Source: JASLBX01 sp036373915 (lineage in GTDB: Bacteria; Actinomycetota; Actinomycetes; Jiangellales; Jiangellaceae). From it: DNA of 59,840 bases. The position numbers were made by a program, and so were the translations under genes. This document shows, one piece after another, positions 7,832 through 18,279 of this stretch (position 1 is its first letter; the number at the start of each line of letters is the position of its first letter). The stretch spans positions 1 to 59,840 of the forward strand of contig DASUUU010000055.1 in the NCBI GenBank assembly GCA_036373915.1, given 5' to 3'. Below the pieces are notes generated by a model. That model was not told the origin of the DNA. It saw only the letters and a program-made list of their open reading frames with translations, and ran no database searches.

Positions 7832-8341
7832 TCAGCCCAGCGCTCGATGCCAGTGCGCGACGATCTCACCGTGGACGTCGATCTTGGTCCGGCTCGTTCG
7901 GGCGAACCCGAGCCGCTCGTAGACCGCGATGGCCCGCGCGTTCGATTCGTGGGCCCACAGCTGCGCTGCCGTGTAACCGGCGGTCCGGGCGTCGTCCAGC
8001 AGCGTTGTCAACACTCGCGGGGCCAGCCGGCGTCCCCAGGCCGTCGGAACGACGGCAACGAGCGACACGTGCAGCAGCCCCGCGATGACCTCCGGCCCCG
8101 CTCCGTCGTTCTCGCGGGCCGGGAGCCCGATCGCCATCGCGACCACCTGGTCGCCGTCACGAGCCACGACGGGAATGCTTCCTGCGCGGCCGAGCCGGTC
8201 GATGACGAGGTGGCGAGCCTGCTCGACCGTGACGGTCGCCGGCAGTCCGATGTCGGCCCGGCGCTTGCCGTCGGCAAGGACCCACACCTCGGCCATCGCG
8301 TCGACATCGGCATGGGATGCCGCGCGGATGGCGTGGCTCAT
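7832..8341 (-). CDS. GNAT family N-acetyltransferase
   Basis: 169-residue acyltransferase of unknown substrate. The acetyl-CoA-binding motif A is visible as HVSLVAVVPTAWGRRLAPRVL, shortened here to the core VVPTAWGRRLAPRVL, and is followed by YERLGFARTSRT, the usual motif B tail. The start ATG overlaps the aroQ stop as ATGA, so it is the distal gene of the aro operon. The association may be only transcriptional. A tentative class call is all that the sequence supports. Confidence 0.85.
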   Translation of the reverse strand: MSHAIRAASHADVDAMAEVWVLADGKRRADIGLPATVTVEQARHLVIDRLGRAGSIPVVARDGDQVVAMAIGLPARENDGAGPEVIAGLLHVSLVAVVPTAWGRRLAPRVLTTLLDDARTAGYTAAQLWAHESNARAIAVYERLGFARTSRTKIDVHGEIVAHWHRALG

Positions 8342-8778
8342 CGGTCCGACACCAGGGTGGCCATGGCACGCAGGGCGAGCAGGTACGAGTCGGTGCCGAA
8401 CCCGGCGATCGTCCCGGTGGCGACATCGGCGATGACGCTGGTGTGCCGGAACGCCTCCCGCGCGAGGGGATTGGTGATGTGCACCTCGATCAGCGGTGCG
8501 GTGAGCTGAGCGCACGCGTCGCGCACCGCGTAGGAGTAGTGGGTGAACGCCGCCGGGTTCAGGATCACCGGCGCACGGGCGTCGGCCGCCTCGTGGAGCC
8601 AGCGCAGCAGCTCGGACTCGTCATCGGTCTGCCGCACGTCGACGTCCAGGCCCAACTCCCGTCCGGCCTCGAAGCATTGCTTGGCCAGCTCGTCCAAGCT
8701 CATGGCACCGTACACATCTGGTTCACGGATGCCAAGGCGTCCCAGGTTCGGTCCATTCAGCACCAGCACTCGGGTCAT
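8338..8778 (-). CDS. aroQ: Type II 3-dehydroquinate dehydratase
   Basis: 146-residue enzyme of the third shikimate step, dehydrating 3-dehydroquinate. Clear motifs are VLNGPNLGRLGIREPDVYG at the N-terminus (with the lid-loop Arg and the catalytic Tyr in DVYG), NPAAFTHYSYAVRDA, and EVHITNPLAREAFRHTSV. Acts as a dodecamer in the family. Lies 10 bp after aroB in a leftward aro cluster and overlaps the GNAT gene by 4 bp. Confidence 0.97.
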   Translation of the reverse strand: MTRVLVLNGPNLGRLGIREPDVYGAMSLDELAKQCFEAGRELGLDVDVRQTDDESELLRWLHEAADARAPVILNPAAFTHYSYAVRDACAQLTAPLIEVHITNPLAREAFRHTSVIADVATGTIAGFGTDSYLLALRAMATLVSDR

Positions 8779-8788
8779 CCTGCGGCTC

Positions 8789-9868
8789 CTAACTCGAGAT
8801 CTCGGCGAACGCGGCGGCCAGTAGCTCCGGATCCGGCCCGTCGAGTATCCCTGGTTCGGCCAGCCCGTCGAGCACAATGAACCGCAGCGTCGCCCCCCGA
8901 GCCTTCTTGTCGATACGCATCGTGTCGAGCAGCCGGGGCCACGCCGCTGCCGTATAGGTGGTTGGCAGGCCGAGCGAGTCAAGTATGGTCCGGTGCCGGT
9001 CGGCGGTGGCGTCGTCGAGGCGGCCGGCCAATCTGGCCAACTCGGCCGCGAAGACCATTCCCACCGAGACGGCGGCACCGTGGCGCCACCGATACTGCTC
9101 GACCTTTTCGATCGCGTGGCCGAGGGTGTGCCCGTAGTTCAGGATCTCGCGGCGGCCCGACTCACGCAGGTCTGTCGACACCACCTCGGCCTTGATCCGC
9201 ACCGAACGCTCGATCAACTCGCGGGTGTGGCCGCCGCCCGGCTGTGCCGCCGCGGCGGGATCCGACTCGATCAGTTCCAGGATGGCCGGATCGGCGATGA
9301 ACCCCGCCTTGACGACTTCGGCGAGCCCGGCCACATACTCGTGCTGCGGCAGGGTCTCCAGCGAGCTAAGGTCGCATATCACGCCCGCCGGCGGATGGAA
9401 GGCCCCCACCAGGTTCTTGCCTTGCGCGGTGTTGATCCCGGTCTTGCCGCCGACCGCCGCGTCGACCATGCCGAGCACCGTCGTAGGCAGGAGAACGCAT
9501 CGCACTCCGCGTAGCCAGGTCGCGGCCACGAATCCGGCCAGGTCGGTGGTGGCGCCGCCGCCGATAGCGACGATGGCATCGGACCTGGTCATACCGATCC
9601 TGCCTAGAGTCGACCAGCACGAGGCCGCGACCTCGACGGTCTTGGCAGCCTCCGCGTCCGGCACCTCCAGCAGGCCGGTCTGGTAGCCGTACGCACTCAA
9701 GTCGTCCCGCAATTGCTCGCCGGCCGTTCGCATCGCCTGCGGATGGACCACGGCCACCCGCATGGCGTCGCCGAGCATCGCCGGCAGCTCACCGAGCAGG
9801 CCGGTTCCTATGACGACCTGGTACGAGCCCTCGCCACCCACCGCGATCCGAGTCGGCTCAGCCGACAT
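8789..9868 (-). CDS. aroB: 3-dehydroquinate synthase
   Basis: NAD- and metal-dependent cyclase converting DAHP to 3-dehydroquinate; 359 residues. Visible are the NAD-binding region IGGGATTDLAGFVAATWLRG, the active-site stretch GGKTGINTAQGKNLVGAF, and the metal-binding region LNYGHTLGHAIE. I use the ATG at 9868 (SAEPTRIAV), which overlaps the aroK stop by 11 bp; an upstream start would lie deeper inside aroK. Part of the aroC-aroK-aroB-aroQ operon. Confidence 0.97.
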   Translation of the reverse strand: MSAEPTRIAVGGEGSYQVVIGTGLLGELPAMLGDAMRVAVVHPQAMRTAGEQLRDDLSAYGYQTGLLEVPDAEAAKTVEVAASCWSTLGRIGMTRSDAIVAIGGGATTDLAGFVAATWLRGVRCVLLPTTVLGMVDAAVGGKTGINTAQGKNLVGAFHPPAGVICDLSSLETLPQHEYVAGLAEVVKAGFIADPAILELIESDPAAAAQPGGGHTRELIERSVRIKAEVVSTDLRESGRREILNYGHTLGHAIEKVEQYRWRHGAAVSVGMVFAAELARLAGRLDDATADRHRTILDSLGLPTTYTAAAWPRLLDTMRIDKKARGATLRFIVLDGLAEPGILDGPDPELLAAAFAEISS

Positions 9869-10358
9869 GTCGCAGCACCTCGTCGGCGACATCCTCCGGT
9901 GGACGTCCGGACGTGTCGACGGTGATCGTCGCCACCTGCTCGTAGAGCGGGCGTCGCTCGTTCATCAGTCTGTTCAGCTGCGCTCGCGGGTTCCCGATCA
10001 GCAGCGGGCGGTCCCGGTTGAGCCCGACGCGGGACGCGGCATCGGCCAGACCGACGTCCAGGAACACCACTCGCACCGAGTCCAGCAGCGCGCGAGTCCC
10101 CTCGTCGAGCACGGCTCCCCCGCCCAGCGCTACCACCCCGTCGTGTTCGGCGAGGGCGGCGGCCACGGCCTGGCGCTCGAGGGCACGGAACGCGGCTTCG
10201 CCGTCGTCGACGAAGATCTCACTGATCGGTTTGCCCGCCGTGCGCTCAATGTCGGCATCGGTGTCGCGAAGCTCGCTGCCGAGTCTGTCGGCCACCAACG
10301 TGCCGATCGTTGTCTTGCCGGCTCCGGGCGGTCCGACTATCACCAGCTTCGGGCTCAC
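9858..10358 (-). CDS. aroK: Shikimate kinase
   Basis: 166-residue P-loop kinase that phosphorylates shikimate at O3. The Walker A motif GPPGAGKT is at residues 9-16, a DTDADIERTAGKPISEIF stretch carries the DxD-type shikimate/Mg site, GGGAV is in the middle, and the lid region contains RPLL. Start ATG overlaps the aroC stop by 4 bp, so the two are translationally coupled. Confidence 0.97.
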   Translation of the reverse strand: MSPKLVIVGPPGAGKTTIGTLVADRLGSELRDTDADIERTAGKPISEIFVDDGEAAFRALERQAVAAALAEHDGVVALGGGAVLDEGTRALLDSVRVVFLDVGLADAASRVGLNRDRPLLIGNPRAQLNRLMNERRPLYEQVATITVDTSGRPPEDVADEVLRHVG

Positions 10359-11548
10359 GCTTCTACCGCCAGGTGCTCGGGCAGGGAGTCCAGGTACGAG
10401 CGCTGGTTCCGGGCCGTCTCGCCGACCGAGTCGCCGCCGAACTTCTCCAGCACCGCGTCAGCCAGCACGAGTGCGACCATCGCCTCTGCGACCACACCGG
10501 CCGCCGGCACGGCGCACACGTCCGACCGCTGGTGGTGGGCCGCCGCCGCCTCGCCCGTCGCGGTGTCGATGGTCCGCAGGGCGCGAGGGACGGTCGAGAT
10601 CGGTTTCATCGCCGCCCGTACCCGCAGCACCTCTCCCGTGGACATGCCGCCCTCGGTGCCGCCGGAGCGACCGGACGTGCGCCGCGGGCCATGCTCGGAT
10701 GGGACGATCTCGTCATGGGCGGCCGAGCCGCGGGTGCGAGCCAACTCGAACCCGTCGCCGATCTCGACACCCTTGATCGCCTGAATACCCATCAACGCAC
10801 CCGCTAGCCGGGCGTCGAGGCGGCGGTCCCAGTGCACGTGGCTGCCCAGGCCCGGCGGCAACCCGTAGCCGACCACCTCGACGATCCCGCCTAGCGTGTC
10901 GCCGTCGGCATGGGCCCTGTCGACCTCGGTCACCATCGCGGCACTTGCGTCGGCGTCGTAGCAACGTAACGGGTCGTCGTCGAGTTGGTTGACCTCCTCG
11001 GGCTTCGGGACCGAACCGGCCGGTGCCATGACCGTCCCGACTCCGACCGTGTGACTGACGAGCCGGATGCCGCAAGCTTGGTCGAGGAAGGCCGCCGCCA
11101 CCGCGCCGAGCGCGACCCTCGCGGCCGTCTCCCTGGCGCTGGCGCGTTCGAGAACGGGTCGGGCCTCGTCGAAGCCGTACTTCTGCATTCCGACCAGGTC
11201 GGCGTGTCCCGGGCGCGGCCGGGTGAGCGGCGCGTTGCGCGCCAGCCCTTCGAGTTCGGACCGCTCGACCGGGTCCGGGCTCATCACCCGTTCCCACTTC
11301 GGCCACTCGGTGTTGGCGATGTGGACGGCGATGGGTCCGCCCAGCGTTCGCCCGTGCCGGACCCCGCCAAGGAAGCCGACTTCGTCCTTCTCGAAGGTCA
11401 TTCGTGCGCCGCGGCCGTAGCCCAGCCGCCGCCGGGCGAGGGCGGCCGCCACAGCAGCCGTCGTGATCTCGACATCGGCCGGCAGGCCTTCCAGCGTCGC
11501 CAACAGTGCGGGGCCATGAGACTCCCCCGCAGTGAGCCATCGGAGCAT
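10355..11548 (-). CDS. aroC: Chorismate synthase
   Basis: 397-residue FMN-dependent enzyme for the last step to chorismate. It begins LRWLTAGESHGPALLATLEG, the family's first signature, and includes RARETAARVALGAVA and a GGTEGGMSTG segment near residue 300. A flavin reductase is not encoded nearby, consistent with monofunctional bacterial AroC. Leads the aroK-aroB-aroQ-GNAT operon and follows the prepilin peptidase gene by 30 bp. Confidence 0.97.
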   Translation of the reverse strand: MLRWLTAGESHGPALLATLEGLPADVEITTAAVAAALARRRLGYGRGARMTFEKDEVGFLGGVRHGRTLGGPIAVHIANTEWPKWERVMSPDPVERSELEGLARNAPLTRPRPGHADLVGMQKYGFDEARPVLERASARETAARVALGAVAAAFLDQACGIRLVSHTVGVGTVMAPAGSVPKPEEVNQLDDDPLRCYDADASAAMVTEVDRAHADGDTLGGIVEVVGYGLPPGLGSHVHWDRRLDARLAGALMGIQAIKGVEIGDGFELARTRGSAAHDEIVPSEHGPRRTSGRSGGTEGGMSTGEVLRVRAAMKPISTVPRALRTIDTATGEAAAAHHQRSDVCAVPAAGVVAEAMVALVLADAVLEKFGGDSVGETARNQRSYLDSLPEHLAVEA

Positions 11549-11578
11549 GCCCGAAATCCTTTCACCCCCGGCGGGGCG

Positions 11579-12271
11579 TCAGTCGCCGAGGTAGGCCGCG
11601 AGAAGTGGGGCGCCCCAGGCCGCCGTTACGAGAGCCCCGGCGAGCATGAACGGGCCGAACGGGATGTGGCTTCGTCGTGTCGCGCGGCCGGTGGCGAGCA
11701 GACCTATGGAGAACAGGCCGCCGAGCAGGAACCCGGCGAAAGCCCCCAGTATGACGTGGCCCCAGCCGATCCACCCGAGAATCAGGCCGAGGGATGCGGC
11801 CAGCTTGACATCACCGAGACCAAGCTCCCCGGGCCGCAACAGGGCCAGGACCGTGTAACCGGCGGTCATCGCGGCGGCCGCAAGCCAGGCCCTCCCGTAC
11901 GGTCCCCAGGTTCCGTCCACGACCGCCGCGACCGCGAGGAGGGTAGCGGCGCCCACGAACGCCGAATAGGTGAGCCAGTCCGGCAGCCGATGCTCGCAGA
12001 TATCGATGTACGACAGGGCCACCCCCACCCACGCCACGAACAGGTAAGCGAGCAGCGCGACGCCCGGACTCGCGCCGGTCGCGAGTGCGGCCCACGACGC
12101 TGCCGTCGCCACACCGAGCCGCCAGCCGAGCCGCGGAGCGGCCGCCAACGTCCGGTACGGGGTCCGGAAGGTCTCACCCGGGTCCGGGGCCCGATCAGGC
12201 AGCCGTGCGATGATCCACGGAAGTGTCGCCCCAGCGGCCAGGCCCAGAAGAGCCACGACAGCAGTAGTCAC
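11579..12271 (-). CDS. A24 family prepilin peptidase
   Basis: Membrane aspartic peptidase that would process type IV prepilin-like (Flp/Tad or competence pseudopilin) leader peptides. 230 residues with about seven hydrophobic segments. The two catalytic aspartates are in SYIDICEHRLPDW (D90) and GLGDVKL (D154). The N-terminal cysteine-rich methyltransferase domain of classical PilD is absent, as is usual in actinobacterial short forms. GTG 12271 overlaps the aroE stop by 4 bp. The same position beside aroE is occupied by Rv2551c in M. tuberculosis. No pilin gene is in the window. Confidence 0.9.
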   Translation of the reverse strand: MTTAVVALLGLAAGATLPWIIARLPDRAPDPGETFRTPYRTLAAAPRLGWRLGVATAASWAALATGASPGVALLAYLFVAWVGVALSYIDICEHRLPDWLTYSAFVGAATLLAVAAVVDGTWGPYGRAWLAAAAMTAGYTVLALLRPGELGLGDVKLAASLGLILGWIGWGHVILGAFAGFLLGGLFSIGLLATGRATRRSHIPFGPFMLAGALVTAAWGAPLLAAYLGD

Positions 12272-13089
12272 CGGATCGCCGCGTAGAGCACACGAGCCGG
12301 CACCTGGTGACCGGTCATCAGCTCGAGCTGGCCGATCGCCTGGTGCACCAGCAGGTCCAGTCCGCTGATCACACCTCCGCCACGCTTCTCCCAGGCGGCG
12401 GCCAGCGGAGTCGGCCACGGGTCGTAGACCACGTCGAAGAGCACCCGATGTGGCCCGGCGTTCTCCGCGAGAGCGTCCGCCAGTACATCGGCCGCGCCCG
12501 CGGGGACGCTCGACACGACAAGATCTGCTGCCGCGCACTCCGCGTGCACCTGCCACGGGAATACCGTGCGGGTCAAGCCGAGCCGGTCGGCCACGACGAG
12601 CGGTCCGGCCGCGCGGCCGCGATCGCGGGCGTGCAGATGGATCTCGGTCGTGCCCAGGCCGGCCAGGGCGGCGACCGCACTCGCCGCCGTCGCGCCACCA
12701 CCCCACACGCACACGGACTCGGGCCGGGCGACGCCGCGTTCGCGAATCGCCGCTACGAACCCTGCGACGTCGGTGTTGTCGGCGGACCAGGAGCCGTCGC
12801 CTTCCCGCACCAGGGTGTTGGCGGCGCCCACCGTCTCGGCCAGCTCGCTCACCCGGCTCGCAACGTCCAAGGCCTCCCGCTTGAGCGGCATGGTGAGCGA
12901 CAGGCCTCGCCATGCCTCGTCGAGTGCGCGGACGAATCCGGCCAGCTCGGCCTCTCGGACCTCGTGCGCCGTGTACGACCAGTCCAGGCCGAGGTACTCG
13001 TAGGCCGCACGATGCAGGATCGGCGAGAGGGAGTGCGATACGGGCGAGCCCAGCACCCCGCACCGTTGCGCCCCGGCGTCGGCTGTCAC
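12268..13089 (-). CDS. aroE: Shikimate dehydrogenase
   Basis: NADPH-dependent reduction of 3-dehydroshikimate; 273 residues. N-terminal substrate domain shows GSPVSHSLSPILHRAAYE and the catalytic lysine in LTMPLKREA; a conserved NTDVAGF and a nucleotide-binding VWGGGATAASAVAAL follow. The glycine-rich loop reads GGGATA. Overlaps mltG and the prepilin peptidase by 4 bp each. Placed away from aroC only by the peptidase gene, so the whole aro set is nearly contiguous. Confidence 0.96.
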   Translation of the reverse strand: MTADAGAQRCGVLGSPVSHSLSPILHRAAYEYLGLDWSYTAHEVREAELAGFVRALDEAWRGLSLTMPLKREALDVASRVSELAETVGAANTLVREGDGSWSADNTDVAGFVAAIRERGVARPESVCVWGGGATAASAVAALAGLGTTEIHLHARDRGRAAGPLVVADRLGLTRTVFPWQVHAECAAADLVVSSVPAGAADVLADALAENAGPHRVLFDVVYDPWPTPLAAAWEKRGGGVISGLDLLVHQAIGQLELMTGHQVPARVLYAAIR

Positions 13090-14222
13090 GACCGTGACTC
13101 TGCGACGTTGGCCTGGTGCTCCGCCTCGGTGACCGCGAACCTCGTCTCACCGCTTTCCAGGTCGACGGTGACGAAGTAGCAGTAGTCCTCGCCGGACGGG
13201 GCGAGGGCGGCGTTCAGTGCATCCTCGCCAGGCATGGCGATCGGCCCCGGCGGCAAGCCGCTGTTGCGATATGTGTTGTACGGGGAGTCGGTTGCCCGCT
13301 CTTCCTCTGTCGTGAACACGGTTTCGTAGGAGTTCAGGGCGTAGTGGACGGTGGAGTCCATCTGCAGCCGTTGCTCCGGTACGCCCACCGCAGCGCAGTC
13401 GTCGGAGAGCCGGTTGTAGATCACCTCGGCGACGTTGGTCATGTCCTCGACGTGGCGGACCTCCCGCTGGATGATGCTCGCCATGGTGACCACTTCGAGC
13501 GGGGAGTAGCCGGCCGCCTCGGCTCGCGCCTCGAGGTCGACGTCTTCGGCCGCCTGGATGAACCTGTTGATCATCGTTTGGATCAGGGACTCGGCAGTCG
13601 TGTCAGGGCGGATGTCGTACGTGGCCGGAAAGAGAAAACCTTCGGTGAAGCCCTCTGCGTATTCGGGCAGGCCGAGTTCGGGCGCCCGTTCGATAGCGGC
13701 GTTCAGATCCTCCTCGGTGAACTCGGTCTCTTCGGCGATTCGGACCACGACCTGCTCGGTGCGGAAGCCCTCCGGAATCGTGACCCTGCCGACGATCGCG
13801 GTTGCGCCGAGCAGCGCTTCCACCGCGTCGGCGGAGTTCATCTGCTGCATCATCGTGTAGTCCCCGGCCTGGATCGACAGCCCGTCCGGGTGGTCTTGAG
13901 CGGCGTCGACGAAGGCATCGGAGCTGGCGACAACGTCGGCGTCGACGAGAATGTTGCCGATCTGCCGGATTGTCGCCCCCGCCGGGATCGTAACCTCGAC
14001 CGAACCCTGCCCGGGTCCTTCGTAGTCTGCCGGGCCGGCGAACAGCTCGCCCAGCCATTCCCGGCCGAACGTGACGGCGCCGTACGCGATGCCGCCGACG
14101 ACCGCCAGCGACAGCACAACGGCGAGGAATGATCCGAAGCCGCGCCGCTTGCGCCGACGTCGTCGCCGCTCACGCCGCGGTGTGTAAGTTTCTTCGTCGG
14201 TCAGCTCGTCGAAGTAGCTCAT
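13086..14222 (-). CDS. mltG: Endolytic transglycosylase MltG
   Basis: Membrane-anchored enzyme that cuts nascent glycan strands and sets their length. 378 residues: a basic cytoplasmic head (about 1-28, RRERRRRRRKRRG), one transmembrane helix (about 29-52), a LysM-like region, and the YceG domain with ASIIQREVRHVEDM carrying the catalytic Glu and VIYNRL. C-terminal stretch NTYRNSGLPPGPIAMPG is highly characteristic. Overlaps ruvX and aroE by 4 bp. Confidence 0.95.
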   Translation of the reverse strand: MSYFDELTDEETYTPRRERRRRRRKRRGFGSFLAVVLSLAVVGGIAYGAVTFGREWLGELFAGPADYEGPGQGSVEVTIPAGATIRQIGNILVDADVVASSDAFVDAAQDHPDGLSIQAGDYTMMQQMNSADAVEALLGATAIVGRVTIPEGFRTEQVVVRIAEETEFTEEDLNAAIERAPELGLPEYAEGFTEGFLFPATYDIRPDTTAESLIQTMINRFIQAAEDVDLEARAEAAGYSPLEVVTMASIIQREVRHVEDMTNVAEVIYNRLSDDCAAVGVPEQRLQMDSTVHYALNSYETVFTTEEERATDSPYNTYRNSGLPPGPIAMPGEDALNAALAPSGEDYCYFVTVDLESGETRFAVTEAEHQANVAESRS

Positions 14223-14679
14223 CGCTCCAGTTGCACCGTTTCGCCGGGTGCGCGGCCCGAGGTTCGCTCGAAATCCAACGCATCTTGAAGAATCACCACC
14301 GCAGCCGCCTGGTCGATGGTCCCCCGGGCCTCTCGACTTGAAACTCCGCTCGACCGCATGGCCCGGCTCGCGCTCACCGTGCTCAACCGCTCATCGACCA
14401 GTCGTACTGGGCATGGTGCCACATGCCGGGCCAATCGTTGAGCGAAGCCTCTTGCCGCCTCCGCGGCCGGTCCTTCGGTGCCGGACAGCGACCGGGGTAG
14501 CCCCACGACCACTTCCATCGCATCGCGTTCGGCCACCAGTTCGGCGATCCGCCGTAGGTCGCCGGAGCCACGGGCGACCGTCTCTACCGGCGTGGCCAGC
14601 ACTCCCCGCGGATCGCTGGCCGCCACTCCGATGCGCACCGACCCCACGTCCACACCGATCCGGACTCCCGGCCGCAGGC

Positions 14680-14683
<4 letters not shown>
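14219..14683 (-). CDS. ruvX: Putative pre-16S rRNA nuclease / Holliday junction resolvase-like protein
   Basis: 154-residue YqgF-family protein with RNase H-like fold; in E. coli it matures the 5' end of 16S rRNA. Motifs: RIGVDVGSVRIGVAASDP with the first catalytic Asp, VVVGLPRSLSGTEGP, and VRLVDERLSTVSA with the Glu. Lies between alaS and mltG with 4-bp overlaps on both sides, the conserved actinobacterial order. Confidence 0.94.
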
Positions 14684-17382
<2,699 letters not shown>

Positions 17383-17386
17383 CGTT

Positions 17387-17677
17387 TCAGGTGCCTTTCG
17401 AGTAGTCGTTGTCGAAGACCTGCTGCAGCCGCTCGGGATCGGCCGCACTGCCATTGTCGGCAATGCCCAGTGCCTCACGCAGCTCGATATCCCGCTCGGC
17501 CATGCCGGCCTTGACATCGTCGGCGAACTCGCGGAGCGCCTGAGTGAACCCGCCGAGAGCGCCCGCGACCCGATCGGCCGCTCCGTCGGGCGTGAGGCTA
17601 CGGGCCGACCTGGCGATCTGCCGGGCGACCAGGATCCCGGCTGTCGCGCCCAAGGCGACCCAGAACAACCGCCTCAT
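17387..17677 (-). CDS. DUF6167 family small membrane protein
   Basis: 96 residues, first ~20 hydrophobic (RRLFWVALGATAGILVARQ), then a predicted helical stretch and acidic tail. This small protein is regularly found directly upstream of alaS in actinobacteria and was given a DUF name; role unknown. Overlaps the DUF948 gene by 4 bp, suggesting a complex or coupled expression. Confidence 0.8.
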   Translation of the reverse strand: MRRLFWVALGATAGILVARQIARSARSLTPDGAADRVAGALGGFTQALREFADDVKAGMAERDIELREALGIADNGSAADPERLQQVFDNDYSKGT

Positions 17678-18063
17678 CGCCGCCTCCTGCGGCCCACGCG
17701 ACGGTCTCGCCGGTCGGACAACGCGCGCCGCACGCCGTAGGTGAACGCCGCGGTCCGCACCAGTGGACCGCCGAGGGTGGCCGCGAACAGCGCCGACATC
17801 GCCGCCACGTTGCTCGTGACGGTCTCGGCGTTGGAGGTTATCGCGTCGACGCGGTGCAGCTGGGAGTTGGCCGACGCGAGCAACTCGTTGGTCTCGTCAA
17901 CGGTGACGGCGGTCTTCGCGACATGTTCGCGGCGCAGATCGCGGACCGTCTGGGTGAGCTCGTCGACCGTCTTGCCGAGTTTGAGGATGGGGACCGCCAG
18001 CAGCGCCACGAGCGCTATGAAGGCGGCAGCGGCCAGCAGCGCTGCGATCTCGCCGACGGACAT
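17674..18063 (-). CDS. DUF948 domain-containing membrane protein
   Basis: 129 residues with an N-terminal hydrophobic anchor (EIAALLAAAAFIALVALLAVP) and a helical stretch typical of DUF948 proteins, ending in an Arg-rich cluster (RDRRVGRRRRR). The family is annotated as general-stress-like in Firmicutes; function in actinobacteria is unknown. It is the first gene of the leftward DUF948-DUF6167-alaS-ruvX-mltG-aroE run. rpsD, often next upstream in other actinobacteria, is not here. Confidence 0.82.
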   Translation of the reverse strand: MSVGEIAALLAAAAFIALVALLAVPILKLGKTVDELTQTVRDLRREHVAKTAVTVDETNELLASANSQLHRVDAITSNAETVTSNVAAMSALFAATLGGPLVRTAAFTYGVRRALSDRRDRRVGRRRRR

Positions 18064-18279
18064 GTCCTCGCCTGCCTCCTCGCCAGATGGATTACCAGCG
18101 TCCGACCCTACCGCGCCCCGCCTCTTCGCCGGGTACTAACCGGACCCCAGTGCCGACCGGTCCAGTTCGGCTGACCGGTGCGACCGCAACCTCTTGCTTT
18201 CGAAGGAATTCGGCGCGTGCCATTCCATCTCACGCCTCGGACCACTACAGTCGGGCTCACTTTGCCGAAAGGGGACAAC